Positions 9,094 through 17,951 of a DNA stretch of 64,000 nucleotides are shown one piece after another. Location: positions 62,001-126,000 of the forward strand of contig NZ_SLWX01000005.1 of the NCBI RefSeq assembly GCF_004340525.1, in the 5' to 3' direction. Origin of the DNA: Chromatocurvus halotolerans. GTDB taxonomy: Bacteria; Pseudomonadota; Gammaproteobacteria; Pseudomonadales; Halieaceae. Under the pieces are notes generated by a model. The model had not been told where the DNA came from. It was given only the letters and a program-made list of their open reading frames with translations, and ran no database searches. Made by a program: the position numbers and the translations under genes. Position 1 is the stretch's first letter. The number at the start of each line of letters is the position of its first letter.

Positions 9094-10524
9094 ATGCAGA
9101 TGACTGGAAACCGACACCTGGCTGGCCGTTTTTTTACCCGCGGGCTCTTCCGCAGGATGTCACGGCAAACCGTTCTCGGCCTGCTGTTCGCCGCTGTCAT
9201 ACCGGCGCAGGCGCAGTCTCTCGACGATGAAGCCGTGGCCTGGCTGCAGGAATTCCTGTCCATAGACACCATCAATCCGCCGGGCAATGAATCCCGCGCG
9301 GTGGATTTCTATGCCGCCATCTTTGATGCCGAGGGCATCCCCTGGAATGCGGCGGAGAGTGCGCCGGGGCGCGGCAATATCTGGGCACGTCTTGAAGGCG
9401 GCGACGAGCCGGCGCTGATTCTCCTGCAGCATACCGATGTCGTCCCGGCAGACCCCAAGTACTGGAGCACCGACCCGCTGTCCGGCGAGATTCGCGAAGG
9501 CTATATCTGGGGGCGGGGGGCGCTGGACATGAAGGGACCCGGGATCACCCAGCTGGCGACCTTTCTCAGCCTGCATCGCGCCGGCAAGCCCCTCAACCGC
9601 GATGTCGTGTTTGTCGCCACCGCCGACGAGGAAGCCGGCGGGCTGTACGGTGCGGGATGGCTGCTGGAGAACCATCCGGAGGTCTTCGCCGATGCCGGAT
9701 TGCTGCTGAACGAGGGCGGCAGCGGGCGGCTGACAGACAAGGGAGAAACCCTCTTCTCGGTTGAGCTCACGCAGAAGGTGCCGGTGTGGCTGCGCCTGAC
9801 CGGGGTCGACGAGCCCGGCCACGGCTCCATGCCCTACCCCACCTCGTCGGTCACGCGCGTGGTTCAGGCGCTGGAACTGGTCCGCACCAACCCGTTGCCG
9901 CCGCGCATTATAGGACCGGTCGACGCCATGTTCCGCAGCCTGTCACAAAGTGCCGACGACGAGTGGGCAGCGGCCTACGCGGATATGGCATCCGCCATCG
10001 AGGAGCCCGGTTTCATGGCACGCCTGCAGGCGGAGTCCCCCGCGCTGCACGCGCTGACCCGCGATACCTGTTCGATCACCCGCATGTCCGCTTCGAACAA
10101 GATCAACGTGGTCCCGCCGGAGTCCTGGGGCGAGATCGACTGCCGCATTCTGCCCGACAAGCCGGTCGATACCTTCGTGGAGGAAATCGAGCAGCTGGTG
10201 GCGCCGAGCGGCGTGGCAGTGGAAGTCATCATGGCCTTTTCACCGGCAATCACCGGTACCGGTACCCGGCTTTACAGCGCCATTACGGACATCACGGCAG
10301 AGCGCCACCCCGGTTCCCGGGTCATGCCGTCGGTCTCCACCGGGTTCACCGACAGCCACTTCACCCGTGACGCCGGCATTGCGAGCTATGGCTTCACGCC
10401 GGCGATCATCCCCGAGTCAGAAATGGTGCGCATCCACGGCAACGATGAGCGCATCAGCGAAGCCGCCTTCCGCCGCGGGGTGGACGATCACCTGGCAATT
10501 GTGGAGGCTGTGGTCTACGACTGA
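9094..10524 (+). CDS. Exported M20 family metallopeptidase (ArgE/DapE/carboxypeptidase type)
   Basis: A 476-residue M20 peptidase. Metal-ligand motifs are visible: LLQHTDVVP (His and following Asp), WGRGALDMKG (bridging Asp), ATADEEAGG (catalytic Glu and metal Glu) and a C-terminal His in the IRVHGNDE-like segment VRIHGNDE. The N-terminus has an Arg-rich start followed by a hydrophobic stretch ending in PAQAQS near residue 40, so the enzyme is probably exported. It would release amino acids from peptides or N-acyl amino acids in the periplasm. The start at 9094 is preceded by AAAGGAATGGAG, an excellent ribosome site. The 3' end overlaps the convergent cytochrome peroxidase gene by 10 nt. The substrate is not predictable from sequence. 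Confidence 0.9.
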   Translation: MQMTGNRHLAGRFFTRGLFRRMSRQTVLGLLFAAVIPAQAQSLDDEAVAWLQEFLSIDTINPPGNESRAVDFYAAIFDAEGIPWNAAESAPGRGNIWARLEGGDEPALILLQHTDVVPADPKYWSTDPLSGEIREGYIWGRGALDMKGPGITQLATFLSLHRAGKPLNRDVVFVATADEEAGGLYGAGWLLENHPEVFADAGLLLNEGGSGRLTDKGETLFSVELTQKVPVWLRLTGVDEPGHGSMPYPTSSVTRVVQALELVRTNPLPPRIIGPVDAMFRSLSQSADDEWAAAYADMASAIEEPGFMARLQAESPALHALTRDTCSITRMSASNKINVVPPESWGEIDCRILPDKPVDTFVEEIEQLVAPSGVAVEVIMAFSPAITGTGTRLYSAITDITAERHPGSRVMPSVSTGFTDSHFTRDAGIASYGFTPAIIPESEMVRIHGNDERISEAAFRRGVDDHLAIVEAVVYD

Positions 10525-11570
10525 GGCTCCATGGATTCTGGCTTCGGCGTGGTATCGGTGCTCGGTGGCAGCAGAGGGTACTGGATGTCCGGCACCTCGC
10601 CCGTCAGGGTTTTCAGGAAGGCGACAATGAAGCTGACATCCTCTTCGGACAGTTCAGTACCCAGCTGGCTGGTTCCCATCACCGCCACCGCGGCTTCCAG
10701 GCTCCAGACACCACCGGAGTGGAAGTATGGCGCGGTGAGCGCGATGTTCCGCAGCGGCGCTGCGCGGAACACGTACTCGTCAGACGCGGTGCGGGTCACC
10801 TCAAAGCGTCCCTTGTCACCGACCGGAAGAATGTCCGCCCCCGGCTTCTTGACCAGGCCGAAGGGGTAGTATCCCTGACCGCCAAGGTTCGTGCCGCCAT
10901 GGCAGGCGGCGCAGCCCTTGTCGATGAACAGGGCGAGACCCTTTTTCTCGCTGTCGTCGAGTGCATCCTCATCGCCCTGCAGGTACCTGTCGAAGGACGC
11001 GCCCGGCGTGATCAGCGTGGCCTCGAAGGCTTCAATGGCCGTCGCCATGTTATCGAAGGTGACGGAATCGCTCTGGCCGGGAAAGACCTCCCGGAACCTT
11101 TCAACATAGTCCGGCATGCTGTTCAGTGTGGCGACCACACGCTCGGGCGTGCTGTTCATTTCAACTCCGGCCTGCACCGGGCCCTTTGCCTGCTCTGCAA
11201 GATCCGCCGCACGACCATCCCAGAACTGCGCGGCATTGAATACCGCGTTGAACACCGTCGGCGAGTTCCGCGGTCCCTTCTGCCAGCCATGACCAATCGA
11301 CGTCTGCAGATAGTCGTGGCCGCCCATGCCCACGTTGTGGCAGGTATTGCAGCTGATGAGATGGCTTGAGGAGAGCCGCGGCTCGAAGAACAGCATCTTG
11401 CCCAACGCCACTTTTTCCTCGGTGATATCGTTGCCGTCAATGACGGGAGGAGACTGGGGCACTGCCTCGAACAGGCTTCTGGCGCGTTCAGCCAGATCAT
11501 CCGCCAGCGTCTGTCCGGCGGTGAGGCCAAGCGCCAGCGCCAATGCAATACACAACGTTCCGTCTTTCAT
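10515..11570 (-). CDS. Di-heme cytochrome c peroxidase (MauG/CcpA-like)
   Basis: A 351-residue periplasmic di-heme peroxidase with a signal peptide cleaved after about residue 23 (QTLADD). Two CXXCH haem sites are present: CNTCH at 74-78 and CAACH at 220-224, the classic spacing for bacterial cytochrome c peroxidases. The Trp/Gln-rich linker, the FWDGRA motif and the C-terminal APYFHSGG segment with its distal Met region are also present. It would reduce hydrogen peroxide with electrons from c-type cytochromes. MauG-like enzymes of this superfamily instead modify protein side chains, and sequence alone does not separate the two here. The start is ATG at 11568-11570, with an AGAGAG-type ribosome site. 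It converges with the M20 gene and is divergent from the FG-GAP lipoprotein gene. Confidence 0.92.
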   Translation of the reverse strand: MKDGTLCIALALALGLTAGQTLADDLAERARSLFEAVPQSPPVIDGNDITEEKVALGKMLFFEPRLSSSHLISCNTCHNVGMGGHDYLQTSIGHGWQKGPRNSPTVFNAVFNAAQFWDGRAADLAEQAKGPVQAGVEMNSTPERVVATLNSMPDYVERFREVFPGQSDSVTFDNMATAIEAFEATLITPGASFDRYLQGDEDALDDSEKKGLALFIDKGCAACHGGTNLGGQGYYPFGLVKKPGADILPVGDKGRFEVTRTASDEYVFRAAPLRNIALTAPYFHSGGVWSLEAAVAVMGTSQLGTELSEEDVSFIVAFLKTLTGEVPDIQYPLLPPSTDTTPKPESMEPQS

Positions 11571-11721
11571 ACAACTCTCTCTGCGTTTTCTTCGGGCAGC
11601 GTTCTGACAGGCTGCAAGTCAGTGGATTTCAATCATCCCACTCAGGCACCATAGCAGCTACGACGACATGGCCATTGATGTTGATCAAGCCAGACCACAG
11701 CCCCATGAGCGAGCCCCGCCT

Positions 11722-12969
11722 GTGAAGCCAGGCATTATCGTCGCACTCCTGTGCGCTACCCTTTGCGGGTGCTCGTCAGAGAGACATCCCCAGCGGTCCA
11801 CAGCGCTTGAAGTGACCATAGCGCGGCTTGCGACAACCGCGGCGCCCGTGTGGTGGATGGGCAGCGACGATTTCGATCAGGATGGCAGTCAGGACATTCT
11901 GATTGCCGGTCACCGCGGTACGCAGGGCGCCCGACTTTTTTTCGGCGATCCCGCTGGCGACGCCGTGGCAGACAGCGGAAAACCCTCTCAGGGACTGCGG
12001 GTGCTGGACGTCGGTAACGACAGGCACGGCTGTGCCGTCGCAGACATCACCGGCGACGCGCGCCCCGACGTGTTCTGCGTATCGGGCGCAGGCAGGGGCA
12101 AGGGTAGCAACGCCAACGAATTCTGGAGGAATCTCGACGGCTATCGGTTTGAGCAGATTCGGGATCATGGTGCCGAGGACAGCGCGGCGCGTGGCAGGTA
12201 CGCGCGCTTCTTCAACTTCGACGGACAGCACCCGCCCGAACTGCTGACCACGGTGTGGGGCGACAGAGTCGACGCGCTACCGAATCGCTCCCGCGTGTGG
12301 CGCTGGACGGGAACGCGTTTTCAGACCATCGACACCAGGCTGGGCCACCGCCAGGGGGGGCGCTGTATCACGGTGTACGACATCAACCGCAACGGACTCG
12401 ATGATATCCTGACCTGCGGCGAAACGCTGGGGTTCTCGATCTACATGAATACCGGAACGCTCGACTTCCAGGAGCATTCACTCGGAGGTCCAGCGCTGGC
12501 AAACACCTGGTGGTGGGACCTTGCGCTGGCGCCGGGGAAAGCCGGCAAGCCGTCACACATCGCCTTCATCGTCGAGCCCATCGGGCAGCAGAGAATCCAT
12601 ATCGGCACACTCTCTGACACACTGGGCCTGTCCGCCAACGGATACCTTCCCTGTAGCTTCGAAAGTGGCATGGCCGACAGTGATGTCTACTGCGCGCGCG
12701 TGCTCTGGCACGATGTCAACGCGGACGGTGCGCCGGACCTCTACGTGGCCCGCCGCTCGGATCGGGAAACGGTTTCACCGCTGGGTGACGTGGACGATCT
12801 GATCATTCTGGGGCCGGCATACGATACCTGGCTGCCGGTGACCCGCAGCGAACTCGGCGCGAGCACGGAAGCCGTCAGCGTCGATGGGGCCATTGTCAGG
12901 CTAACGGCGGGGGATGACTGGCCCGGGGCTATCGATACGATTCGCGTGATCAGGCGCACCGGCCTATGA
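11722..12969 (+). CDS. FG-GAP/VCBS-repeat lipoprotein of unknown function
   Basis: A predicted lipoprotein built from FG-GAP (VCBS) beta-propeller repeats. Repeats with Asp-rich calcium-type loops recur along its length: DDFDQDGSQDILIAG, ITGDARPDVFCV, YDINRNGLDDILTCG and HDVNADGAPDLYVA. I place the start at GTG 11722 because it yields a compact signal sequence ending in the lipobox LCGC at residues 14-17. An in-frame ATG at 11668 would add 18 residues without improving the signal. Ribosome sites are weak for both. Such proteins usually sit on the cell surface and bind ligands or partner proteins, and no catalytic motif is visible. A methyltransferase gene follows after 37 nt on the same strand. 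No named family could be recognised beyond the repeats. Confidence 0.78.
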   Translation: MKPGIIVALLCATLCGCSSERHPQRSTALEVTIARLATTAAPVWWMGSDDFDQDGSQDILIAGHRGTQGARLFFGDPAGDAVADSGKPSQGLRVLDVGNDRHGCAVADITGDARPDVFCVSGAGRGKGSNANEFWRNLDGYRFEQIRDHGAEDSAARGRYARFFNFDGQHPPELLTTVWGDRVDALPNRSRVWRWTGTRFQTIDTRLGHRQGGRCITVYDINRNGLDDILTCGETLGFSIYMNTGTLDFQEHSLGGPALANTWWWDLALAPGKAGKPSHIAFIVEPIGQQRIHIGTLSDTLGLSANGYLPCSFESGMADSDVYCARVLWHDVNADGAPDLYVARRSDRETVSPLGDVDDLIILGPAYDTWLPVTRSELGASTEAVSVDGAIVRLTAGDDWPGAIDTIRVIRRTGL

Positions 12970-13006
12970 AAGTCGCGTCGTCGCACAACGCCTGCAGGGG
13001 GGGCCG

Positions 13007-13765
13007 ATGCGCAATGCCATAAGCCGAAGGCTTGCCAGCATCCAGCCGGGCCAGCTGCGTTTCAGGCGCCACCCCTGCCCGCTTTGCAGACAGACGCGCC
13101 TGTTCGTCAGGCTGGCCAACGACGAGACCGGCGTCCGCTGCCTGCACTGCCGGGCAACGCCGGTGACCCTGTCGCTGGTGAGCGTGCTGCTCGAGAGTCA
13201 GCCGGACCTCGCGCAGAAGTCGGTCTACGAGCTTTCCAGCAGGGGTGCCCTGTTTGCCTTCCTGCAGCGCAACGCCGGCTCTGTCACCGGCTCTGAATAC
13301 TTCGCGGACCTGGCACCCGGCGCCTGGCAGGGGTCGATTCAATGCCAGGATGTCCAGGCCCTGACCCACCCCAGTGGCAGCTTCGATATCTGCACATCGA
13401 CCGAAGTGTTTGAACACGTGCCGGACGACCATCGCGGATTTGCCGAGGTCTGTCGCGTGCTGAGGCCCGGGGGGCGCCTTGTCTTCACCGTGCCGATAGA
13501 CGTGCACGGCCGCACCATCGAGCGCGCCAGACTCTCCGCGGGCGGCGATATCGAGCATCTGCTGACGCCGGAATATCACGGTGATCCCGTCGGCAACGCC
13601 GGTCGCATCCTGGCGTTCCGCAACTACGGCGCTGACATTGTCGATCGACTGCTTGCCTCGGGCTTTGACAGTGCCGACCTGCGAATGCCGGATCACCCCG
13701 CGCCCTGGAATTACGGACGCGCGGTTGTCGTTGCCTGTAAAGCCGCCCGGACGGGCAAAGCCTGA
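13007..13765 (+). CDS. Class I SAM-dependent methyltransferase with N-terminal zinc ribbon
   Basis: A 252-residue protein with two parts. Residues 1-55 carry two Cys pairs (CPLC at about 24-27 and CLHC at about 45-48) that look like a zinc ribbon. The rest is a class I methyltransferase core of the Methyltransf_11 type: the SEYF segment, then SFDICTSTEVFEHVPD (motif II region) and RVLRPGGRLVFTVP (motif III). The usual glycine-rich motif I is weak or divergent, with GALFAFLQRNAG around residues 82-93 in its place. The substrate is unknown. Similar methyltransferases occur in polysaccharide or small-molecule modification clusters. It lies 37 nt downstream of the FG-GAP lipoprotein gene and is probably cotranscribed. 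Confidence 0.8.
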   Translation: MRNAISRRLASIQPGQLRFRRHPCPLCRQTRLFVRLANDETGVRCLHCRATPVTLSLVSVLLESQPDLAQKSVYELSSRGALFAFLQRNAGSVTGSEYFADLAPGAWQGSIQCQDVQALTHPSGSFDICTSTEVFEHVPDDHRGFAEVCRVLRPGGRLVFTVPIDVHGRTIERARLSAGGDIEHLLTPEYHGDPVGNAGRILAFRNYGADIVDRLLASGFDSADLRMPDHPAPWNYGRAVVVACKAARTGKA

Positions 13766-13851
13766 ACGGAACGTCGCCGTCAAGCGCGACAGCAATCCCC
13801 TGGTTCTCTACACTCCGCAGTTTTGCCAGAAGAGGCTGAGGAGCTGTTGTC

Positions 13852-14553
13852 ATGCTGTCCATTGCGAAGCCATGCATTGCCGGGTATCTGTTGCTGCTGC
13901 TGGCGAGCCCGGCACTGGCCACCGTCGATGAAGATGAAGTCGGCGCGTGGTACATGTACATGTGGAATCACGATCGCAGCGACAGCCGTTTTGGTCTGCA
14001 GGGCGATGTCCAGTACCGGAACTGGGATCTGCTCGGCGACATGGAGCAGCTGCTGATCCGCGGTGGACTTACCTGGCGCCCAGAAAACACCCCGGTAAAG
14101 CTGACCTTTGGCGCGGCCAACATTACCACGGGTGAGTATGGCAGCCGCAGCAGGAACACCACGGAGAACCGGCTCTATCAGGAGGCCCTGATTCCTCATC
14201 GACTCGGATCGCGGCTGCAGGTCACGCACAGGCTGCGCCTGGAGCAGCGTGATGTGGAGGGCCAGAGCACCCGCAACCGCTTCCGGTATTTTCTCGCACT
14301 CAACTACCCGCTGAACCAGGACACCCTCGGCCGCGGAGCGATCTATCTCAGTGTCTACAACGAGATTTTCCTGAACCTGGAGAAGGACATCGGCAATGGT
14401 CGTCGGGTGGATACCTATGACCGCAACCGGGTCTACGCCGCGATTGGCTATGGAGTGTCCGACAGCATCCGACTGCAGTTCGGTGTCATGCGCCAGGACA
14501 CCGATCCCTGGGCGAAGAACCAGCTACAGCTGAATCTCTTTCACAACTTCTGA
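13852..14553 (+). CDS. DUF2490 family outer-membrane-like protein
   Basis: A 233-residue exported protein with a clear signal peptide (hydrophobic core LLLLLASPALA, cleavage near residue 23). The mature part has alternating aromatic and charged residues, many short beta-like segments and a C-terminal Phe (LNLFHNF), as in outer-membrane beta-barrels. The N-terminal WYMYMWNHDRSD and the RLRLEQRD...RFRYFLALNYP segments match the DUF2490 pattern. No biochemical function is established for this family. An 86-nt gap separates it from the methyltransferase gene, so cotranscription is possible but not shown. It converges with the M28 peptidase gene. Confidence 0.83.
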   Translation: MLSIAKPCIAGYLLLLLASPALATVDEDEVGAWYMYMWNHDRSDSRFGLQGDVQYRNWDLLGDMEQLLIRGGLTWRPENTPVKLTFGAANITTGEYGSRSRNTTENRLYQEALIPHRLGSRLQVTHRLRLEQRDVEGQSTRNRFRYFLALNYPLNQDTLGRGAIYLSVYNEIFLNLEKDIGNGRRVDTYDRNRVYAAIGYGVSDSIRLQFGVMRQDTDPWAKNQLQLNLFHNF

Positions 14554-14557
14554 AGGG

Positions 14558-14571
14558 CTGCCCGCGGGCAG
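14558..14571. repeat. 14-bp perfect palindrome between convergent genes
   Basis: CTGCCCGCGGGCAG begins 5 nt after the DUF2490 stop, in the 64-bp gap before the convergent M28 stop. It could form part of a bidirectional transcription stop, but there is no T-tract on either strand, so no terminator is claimed. Confidence 0.4.
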
Positions 14572-14617
14572 GGCACGTCCGGGGGCCAGCGCTATCGCCG
14601 GCTCCCGGGCCGGTTTA

Positions 14618-16258
14618 TCAGTGCTTGCCGAAAGTCTGCCCGAAAAAGCTGTCCGGGAGCCATTGCGGCCGCTCGGGGTCATTGGCAATCAGCGAACCGA
14701 TGCGGTAATTCACGTAGGCCAGTCGTCCGGCTGCCGGCCAGTACAGCGGCTGATCGAGATCGTCGCTCGGAAGGTGATAGCGCTTCGCGCGGAACGCCTT
14801 GACGATGGCCTCACCGTCGCCGCCGTCACGCAGCTTGACGCCACCCTTCAGATAGACCGCAGGTATCCCGGCGCGCACAAAGGGATACTGATCGCTGCGC
14901 ACGAACACCACCTCTTCCGGCGCCGGATCCGGTGTCAGCACTATATCGGCCTGCGCGACGGCACGCTCCGTGACATCGCCCAGCGTGGAGTGCTCTATGC
15001 CGATCGGAATCACGTCGGTGACGTCGCCGATGATTACCGGCATGTCCATGTTCACGTTGGCGACAATGCCGTCGGCGGGAACGGTAGGCGTGTTGGCGTA
15101 GTGGTAGGCCCCCAGCAGGCCTTTTTCCTCGGCGGTCAGCGCCACAAACAGGAACGATCGGGCGAAGGATTCCGGGCTGTCGGCGAGAAGTCTCGCCGTT
15201 TCCAGCATGGTCGCGGTGCCCATGGCGTTATCCTGGACGCCGTTGTACAGGGTGTCGCCGTTCACCGGGGCGCCGAAGCCAACGTGATCCAGGTGCGCGG
15301 TCATCACGATATGCTCCTGCGACAGTGCCGGGTCGCTGCCCGGCAGCCGCGCGACCACGTTGCTGCTTTCCAGCCGGTCCAGCGTGGCACGGGTTGACAG
15401 CGTTGCCTCTCCCGCCAGATCGAATGACACGAGTTCACCCGCCTCCAGCATCGCGAACACCTCAGCCGCGGTATACGGCGAGCCGGCAAAGACGCGCTCG
15501 GCGATGCCGACACTGGCACTCACGCGCACGCGCAGCCCGGGGAAATCGTCAGCCGGCCGGCCATCGGCGTCGAGACGCCGCATGAAGGGTCGCTTCCAGT
15601 TGGGTGCATCGAGCGACCACGGCCGTTTCGCCTCCCGCTCCGGATCCCCCAGCGTGATCATGCCAACCGCGCCACGCTCCTCCAGGGCGCGCCACTTCTC
15701 GATGCGGTGTGCATAGTAGGCGCGCTCGGCGTCCGGAAACGACGCCGGGGCACTGTTCAGCACAACCGCGATCTTGCCCGCGACATCGACACCGGCAAAA
15801 TCGTCGTGATCGTGATGCGGCGCCGCCACAGCCTGACCCACGAACACCATGGGCGCACTGATGGATTCCTCCCCTGTGCTGAAATTCACCGCCGGCAGGT
15901 ACTCATCCTCAAAGACGAATTCCAGCGCCTCGTCGCCCCGCGTGATCGCAAAGCGGGCGCCTTCTCTGTCGCGCACGCCGCGAATCAGTGGCACGCTCTG
16001 GAAATAGCTGCCGTCATCGCCCGCGGGCTCGAGTCCGATCAGCCGGTACTGCGTGGCAACATAGAGTGCAGCGAGATCGAAACCGCGGGTGCCCGCCTCG
16101 CGACCCTCGAGCAGGTCATCGCCGAGAAAGCGCACGTCGGCCTCGATGTTGGCGGCAGAGCCGGCCAGCACGGCGTCCGGTATCTGGGCGCCCGCCGGGG
16201 GCTGCATAAACAGCGCTGCGCCGGCAAGGACGCCGGCAGTCAGGGTGGATCGAATCAT
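14618..16258 (-). CDS. Exported M28 family zinc peptidase with PA domain
   Basis: A 546-residue M28 aminopeptidase-like enzyme. The signal peptide ends near residue 24 (QPPAGAQIP). A protease-associated (PA) insert occupies roughly residues 120-250. The zinc site is visible in order: MTAHLDHVG (His), VQDNAMGTA (bridging Asp), TAEEKGLLG (catalytic and ligand Glu), NMDMPV (Asp) and a C-terminal His in YHLPSDD. It probably releases N-terminal amino acids from peptides in the periplasm or outside the cell. I chose the ATG at 16256-16258 because AGGAG lies just upstream and the signal peptide follows. The frame stays open far upstream, but that extension overlaps the opposite-strand amidohydrolase gene and has no family support. 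Confidence 0.93.
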   Translation of the reverse strand: MIRSTLTAGVLAGAALFMQPPAGAQIPDAVLAGSAANIEADVRFLGDDLLEGREAGTRGFDLAALYVATQYRLIGLEPAGDDGSYFQSVPLIRGVRDREGARFAITRGDEALEFVFEDEYLPAVNFSTGEESISAPMVFVGQAVAAPHHDHDDFAGVDVAGKIAVVLNSAPASFPDAERAYYAHRIEKWRALEERGAVGMITLGDPEREAKRPWSLDAPNWKRPFMRRLDADGRPADDFPGLRVRVSASVGIAERVFAGSPYTAAEVFAMLEAGELVSFDLAGEATLSTRATLDRLESSNVVARLPGSDPALSQEHIVMTAHLDHVGFGAPVNGDTLYNGVQDNAMGTATMLETARLLADSPESFARSFLFVALTAEEKGLLGAYHYANTPTVPADGIVANVNMDMPVIIGDVTDVIPIGIEHSTLGDVTERAVAQADIVLTPDPAPEEVVFVRSDQYPFVRAGIPAVYLKGGVKLRDGGDGEAIVKAFRAKRYHLPSDDLDQPLYWPAAGRLAYVNYRIGSLIANDPERPQWLPDSFFGQTFGKH

Positions 16259-16475
16259 ACGGTTCTCCTGTGGGAAGCGGCGGCCAGACGCGCCCGGCGC
16301 CGGCCTGAATGTCAGAGTATACCTCTGCTGCCATGGCGTCAGGGCAACGGCGATATCCCCATTGCAAGTTCGGCCGGGTTTGCGCCCGGCGAGGCTAGGG
16401 GACACTGCCATTGGTGTTCCTCGCGCTGTTCGGGTAGCGTTACCTTCCACCTCCAAAGACATCAGGACCGAGATC

Positions 16476-17918
16476 ATGAACCCGACTCTGCTACGCCTGC
16501 TGCTTCCATTACTGCTACTTGTTCCCGCCCTGTCGGGCGCTGCCGTGGACAATCCGCGCAAGGCTGCGGTCGTCGCCGCCGTGGATGCCCACCGCGATGA
16601 ACTGACGGCTCTGAGCGATGAGATCTGGCGCCACGCGGAAATTGCCTTCCGCGAAACGCAATCCGCCGATGCGCTGGTTGCGCACGCCGAGGAAAACGGG
16701 TTCCGGGTAAGCCGTGGCACGGGCGAGATACCGACCGCCTTTGTCGCCGAGTACGGCAGCGGCAAACCCGTTATCGGCATCATGGGCGAGTTCGACGCCC
16801 TGCCCGGCCTGTCCCAGGACACGGTGCCCACCCGGTCGCCGCTGGCCCAGGGAGAACCCGGCCACGGCTGTGGACACAATGTCTTCGGCGCCGCTTCACT
16901 GGGTGCCGCAATCGCCATCAAGGAACAGATCGAAGCCGGTGAGCTCAGCGGCACCATCCGTTACTACGGCACACCGGCGGAAGAGAAATTCTTCGGCAAG
17001 CTGTGGATGATCCGGGCCGGGGCCTTCGATGACGTCGACGTCATGATGGACTGGCACCCGGCCGACAAGCTGGAAGCGTCGGTGCAGAGCAGCCAGGCCC
17101 TGGTGGATTTTCTCGTGGAGTTTGACGGGCAATCGGCACACGCCGCCGCCGACCCCTGGAACGGGCGCTCGGCCGGCGACGCCCTTGAACTGTATGCGCA
17201 TGGCATCAATGCCTACCGCGAACACATCCGGCCCACCGTGCGGATCCACTACCACATCATGGACGCCGGCAAGGTGGTGAACGTGGTACCCGACTACGCG
17301 AAGATCTGGGTACGCGTGCGCGATCGCAGTCGCGAGGGCATGACGCCGGTCTACGAGCGGGTGCAGGCAATGGCCGAGGGCGCTGCCATCCTGGCCAACG
17401 TGGAGCACAAGGTATCGCTCATCTCGGGCGTCCACGAGCTGCTGCCGAATCGCACCGGTGGTGCGGCGCTGCAGGCGAACCTCGAGGCGCTGGGCAGCAT
17501 CAGTTACTCGGAAGAGGAACTCGCCTTCGCCCGCACACTTCAGGCGTCTACCGGGAAGCCGCAGGTGGGCATGGATGCCGAGGTCAACCCGCTGCGCGAG
17601 ACCGAAGAGGACCCGCCCGGCGGATCCACGGATGTTGGCGACGTCAGCTACGTGGTGCCGACCATCAGCCTGGCGGCGCCGATTGCGCCGAGTGGCGTGC
17701 CCTGGCATTCCTGGGCCGTCGTGGCCTCCGGCGGCATGTCGCTGGGACACAAGGGACTGGTGCATGCCGCAAAGGCTCTGGCCATGACCATGGTGGACCT
17801 GTTCGAGGATCCCCGGCTGGTTGAGCAGATCAAGACGGAGTTTGCCGAGCGCAAGGGCGACTATACTTACCAGGGCATTCTGCCGCCGGGGCCACCGCCA
17901 CTGGACTTCGAGCAGTAA
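16476..17918 (+). CDS. Exported M20 amidohydrolase, AbgB-like
   Basis: A 480-residue M20-family amidohydrolase closely patterned on AbgB (p-aminobenzoyl-glutamate hydrolase subunit B). Shared segments include VIGIMGEFDALPGLSQ, GHGCGHNVFG (metal ligands), YGTPAEEKFFGK, DWHPAD, the dimer-domain AHAAADPWNGRSA and the C-terminal STDVGDVS and HKGLVHAAK segments. Unlike E. coli AbgB it begins with a strong signal sequence (LLRLLLPLLLLVPALSGAAV), so it is predicted to be periplasmic. No abgA or abgT neighbour is present, so the folate-fragment substrate cannot be assumed; other N-acyl amino acids are possible. The start is ATG at 16476, after a GGACCGAGATC stretch. It is divergent from the M28 gene and 33 nt before the carbonic anhydrase gene. 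Confidence 0.9.
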   Translation: MNPTLLRLLLPLLLLVPALSGAAVDNPRKAAVVAAVDAHRDELTALSDEIWRHAEIAFRETQSADALVAHAEENGFRVSRGTGEIPTAFVAEYGSGKPVIGIMGEFDALPGLSQDTVPTRSPLAQGEPGHGCGHNVFGAASLGAAIAIKEQIEAGELSGTIRYYGTPAEEKFFGKLWMIRAGAFDDVDVMMDWHPADKLEASVQSSQALVDFLVEFDGQSAHAAADPWNGRSAGDALELYAHGINAYREHIRPTVRIHYHIMDAGKVVNVVPDYAKIWVRVRDRSREGMTPVYERVQAMAEGAAILANVEHKVSLISGVHELLPNRTGGAALQANLEALGSISYSEEELAFARTLQASTGKPQVGMDAEVNPLRETEEDPPGGSTDVGDVSYVVPTISLAAPIAPSGVPWHSWAVVASGGMSLGHKGLVHAAKALAMTMVDLFEDPRLVEQIKTEFAERKGDYTYQGILPPGPPPLDFEQ

Positions 17919-17951
17919 TCCGGACCAAAACCATCCGTCAGGAGCAATCCC

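Noticed and set aside
14558-14640. Bidirectional terminator between DUF2490 and M28 genes
   Set aside because: The 14-bp palindrome is real but no U-tract follows on either strand.
16259-16957. Extended N-terminus of the M28 peptidase frame upstream of ATG 16258
   Set aside because: It overlaps the divergent AbgB-like gene, lacks homology and would hide the signal peptide; AGGAG precedes ATG 16258.
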